NCBI GenBank assembly: GCA_014529385.2
Contig: CM043960.1
Span: 32,741,396 to 32,805,395 of the forward strand
Direction of reading: 5' to 3'
Length of the DNA: 64,000 bases
Origin: Adiantum capillus-veneris
Taxonomy: Eukaryota > Streptophyta > Polypodiopsida > Polypodiales > Pteridaceae
Positions 62,419-64,000 of this stretch are shown here, in pieces. The position numbers and the translations under genes were made by a program. Position 1 is the first letter of the stretch. Every line of letters starts with the position of its first letter. The notes beneath the pieces were generated by a model. That model did no database searches. It was not told where the DNA came from and saw only the letters and a list, made by a program, of their open reading frames with translations.

Positions 62419-64000
62419 AGGAGATTACTTCTCAGCTAACAGAGATACTACATGGAGCAGCACAAGAGGCATACCCACATACTCAGCCTGATCAGAAGAG
62501 AGGATCTGGGAACATGCCTCAAAACAGTTGGTACGACGAGGAATGCAGAGAGACGAGAACCCAGGTCCAGAAAGAGCTTACACTTGGGATCATCACATAT
62601 AAGCAGTCTCGGATTGCTCTTCGGCGTATAGTACGTCGCAAGAAAAGGGCATTTTTAGCCAAACTGGAGGACTTATATCAGTTCTTCTTGAGTCAGGACT
62701 CACATGAGGCCTGGCGTTTATTTCACGAGCACTCATCGCCTCCAACAATTACTTCTCCTGAGATTTGGGGTCAATATGTAACATCATTATATATGGTATC
62801 TGGACAGCCTCCATTACCAGATCTGCTAGAGCCATGCCTTGCTACTAGTACTTTCTTTACTACGGAAATGGTGGAAAAAGCCATTGATAAGATGAAGACA
62901 AGAAGAGCATATGATCATGAGGGTTTAGTAGCAGAACTTCTGATCCATGCAAGGGATCTACTTTCAGAAGTCCTTGCTCGTCTGCTTAATCGGGTCATGT
63001 GTGAAGGATTACCTGAATCTTGGAAATTATCTACTATCGTACCTATTTTCAAGTCAGGGGATCCTATGATACCCGACCGTACCATTATGGTGGGTCACAC
63101 ATTGACCCGACTGTACGCATCCATTCTCGAACAAAAATTGAGTAGATGGGCAGAGAATGAGGGCATAAGGGCAACAGGACAAGCTGGATTCAGGAGGGGT
63201 TATTCCACTTTAGATCATATTCTTACGCTCAGAGCCATTATTGAGGAAGGAAGAGCAAGCGACAGAAGGATGTATTGTTGCTTTGTGGATTTTCGGAAAG
63301 CTTTTGATACAGTACCAAGGGCCAGATTGATGCACAGAATGCATGAGTTAGGGGTCCCCAAAGAGATTATCTAGGGGATCATGGCCTTATACGGGTCAGT
63401 AACTGGTTATGTACGTACTCCAGAAGGGGATTCCGACATTGTTCATTCCACCGTTGGAGTAAATCAGGGATGCCCACTGTCCCCTACTTTATTTGGTATG
63501 TATATAGGTGAGGTATCAGATTACATTGATAGAGAGGGTGACAGTGGTGCTCAACTTGCAGGGTCATGGATCCCTTTGTTGTTGTATGCAGATGACATTG
63601 TATTGTTAGCAGAATCACCAGATGGAATGCAGAGGCAGTTAGATGCATTACATAAATTCGCGGAGGACAGCGGACTGTCAGTAAATTTGGGTAAAACCAA
63701 AGTTATGGTGTTTAACACCACACCGCAGTGGGTTAGGAGATCGGCACCTACATTTGCATATGGCCAGGATACAGTAGAGTACACAGATGCATAGACATAC
63801 CTTGGTGTGGTATTTACAGGACCGAAGTTTACTCTTAAGAAAGCAGCGGATGCTAGATTGTCCAGAGCCTCTGCGGCCTTGGGAGGGTTGGAGAGGATGT
63901 GTTCACAAGTGCAATTTCAGGAACCACGAACAAAACTTTGGCTCTTTGATACTGCGATGGCTTCGGCTATGCTTTATGGGGTCCAAATTTGGGGACCATC
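62388..64000 (+). pseudogene. LINE D RT, nearly intact, runs off the window
   Basis: A 328-codon frame (to 63374) covers the linker (QSRIALRRIVRRKKRAFLAK, FFTTEMVEKAIDKMKTRRAY) and the RT fingers (STIVPIFKSGDP, GQAGFRRGYSTLDHI, CCFVDFRKAFDTVP). TAG at 63372-63374 replaces the Trp of IWGIMALY, and the same frame continues with GVNQGCPLSPTLFGMY, LLLYADDIVLL and VNLGKTKVMVFN to another TAG at 63792-63794 (Tyr in the other copies). Both are single-base changes, so decay is slight. The C-terminal part lies beyond base 64000. Confidence 0.9.

Larger units (their letters stand above)
55042..64000 (+). mobile_element. LINE D, interrupted by PLE-A and cut by the window end
   Basis: ORF1 and the endonuclease start are at 55042-56630; the endonuclease resumes at 61884 and the RT runs to the window end. 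Removing 56631-61883 rejoins the endonuclease in frame (NNDI then WEFSRDGDI), as in LINE C (DDDI-WEFSRDGDI). It is the most diverged of the long copies relative to A and C but is less decayed. Confidence 0.92.

Overview
The window reads as nuclear DNA of a land plant, most likely a seed-free one (fern, lycophyte or bryophyte). It holds the end of a plant-type pentatricopeptide repeat (PPR) gene, an intron-rich UBA5 gene with plant-like exon sequences, Ty1/copia and chromodomain Ty3/gypsy retrotransposons, and Penelope-like elements (PLEs) of a kind known from the green lineage. There is no sign of bacterial gene organisation. Most of the window is nested, decayed retroelements separated by GA, GT and poly-G/C microsatellites. 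The clade is an inference; no species can be named from the sequence.

Layout: 0-0.4 kb, decayed PPR gene end. 3.8-11.3 kb, a copia element (copia 1) split by a second copia (copia 2, 5268-10371) with both LTRs, PBS, PPT and a 5-bp target duplication. 13.9-18.1 kb, a decayed LINE (E, +). 18.2-26.3 kb, a degenerate PLE-like element (PLE-B) between two direct repeats of about 2 kb. 27.2-45.9 kb, UBA5 on the minus strand: twelve exons lie at 42.4-45.9 kb and the last coding exon lies at 27.2 kb. The intervening 15-kb last intron contains LINE A, LINE B, a cluster of minus-strand LTRs, a gypsy remnant and a dense microsatellite block. 46.2 kb, a copia RNase H scrap. 48.1-48.9 kb, an ORF1-only LINE derivative. 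49.8-54.6 kb, LINE C (+). 55.0 kb to the window end, LINE D (+), interrupted at 56.6-61.9 kb by a nearly intact PLE (PLE-A, minus strand).

Highlights: (1) PLE-A has its GIY-YIG endonuclease upstream of the RT, joined by a CxC domain. This is the permuted Naiad/Chlamys order, here with matching 608-bp pseudo-LTRs and one in-frame TGA. (2) In LINEs A, C and D, ORF1 and the endonuclease/RT ORF lie in one frame separated by a single TGA, followed by CGG in A and D and CAG in C. No in-frame ATG precedes the first endonuclease motif, which suggests translation by stop-codon readthrough. (3) The UBA5 splice donor of the giant intron runs directly into a (CT)n microsatellite. (4) An ORF1-only element shares its 3' tail with the autonomous LINEs.

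All boundaries, translations outside the long open frames and identities were read by eye; no database or alignment was run.
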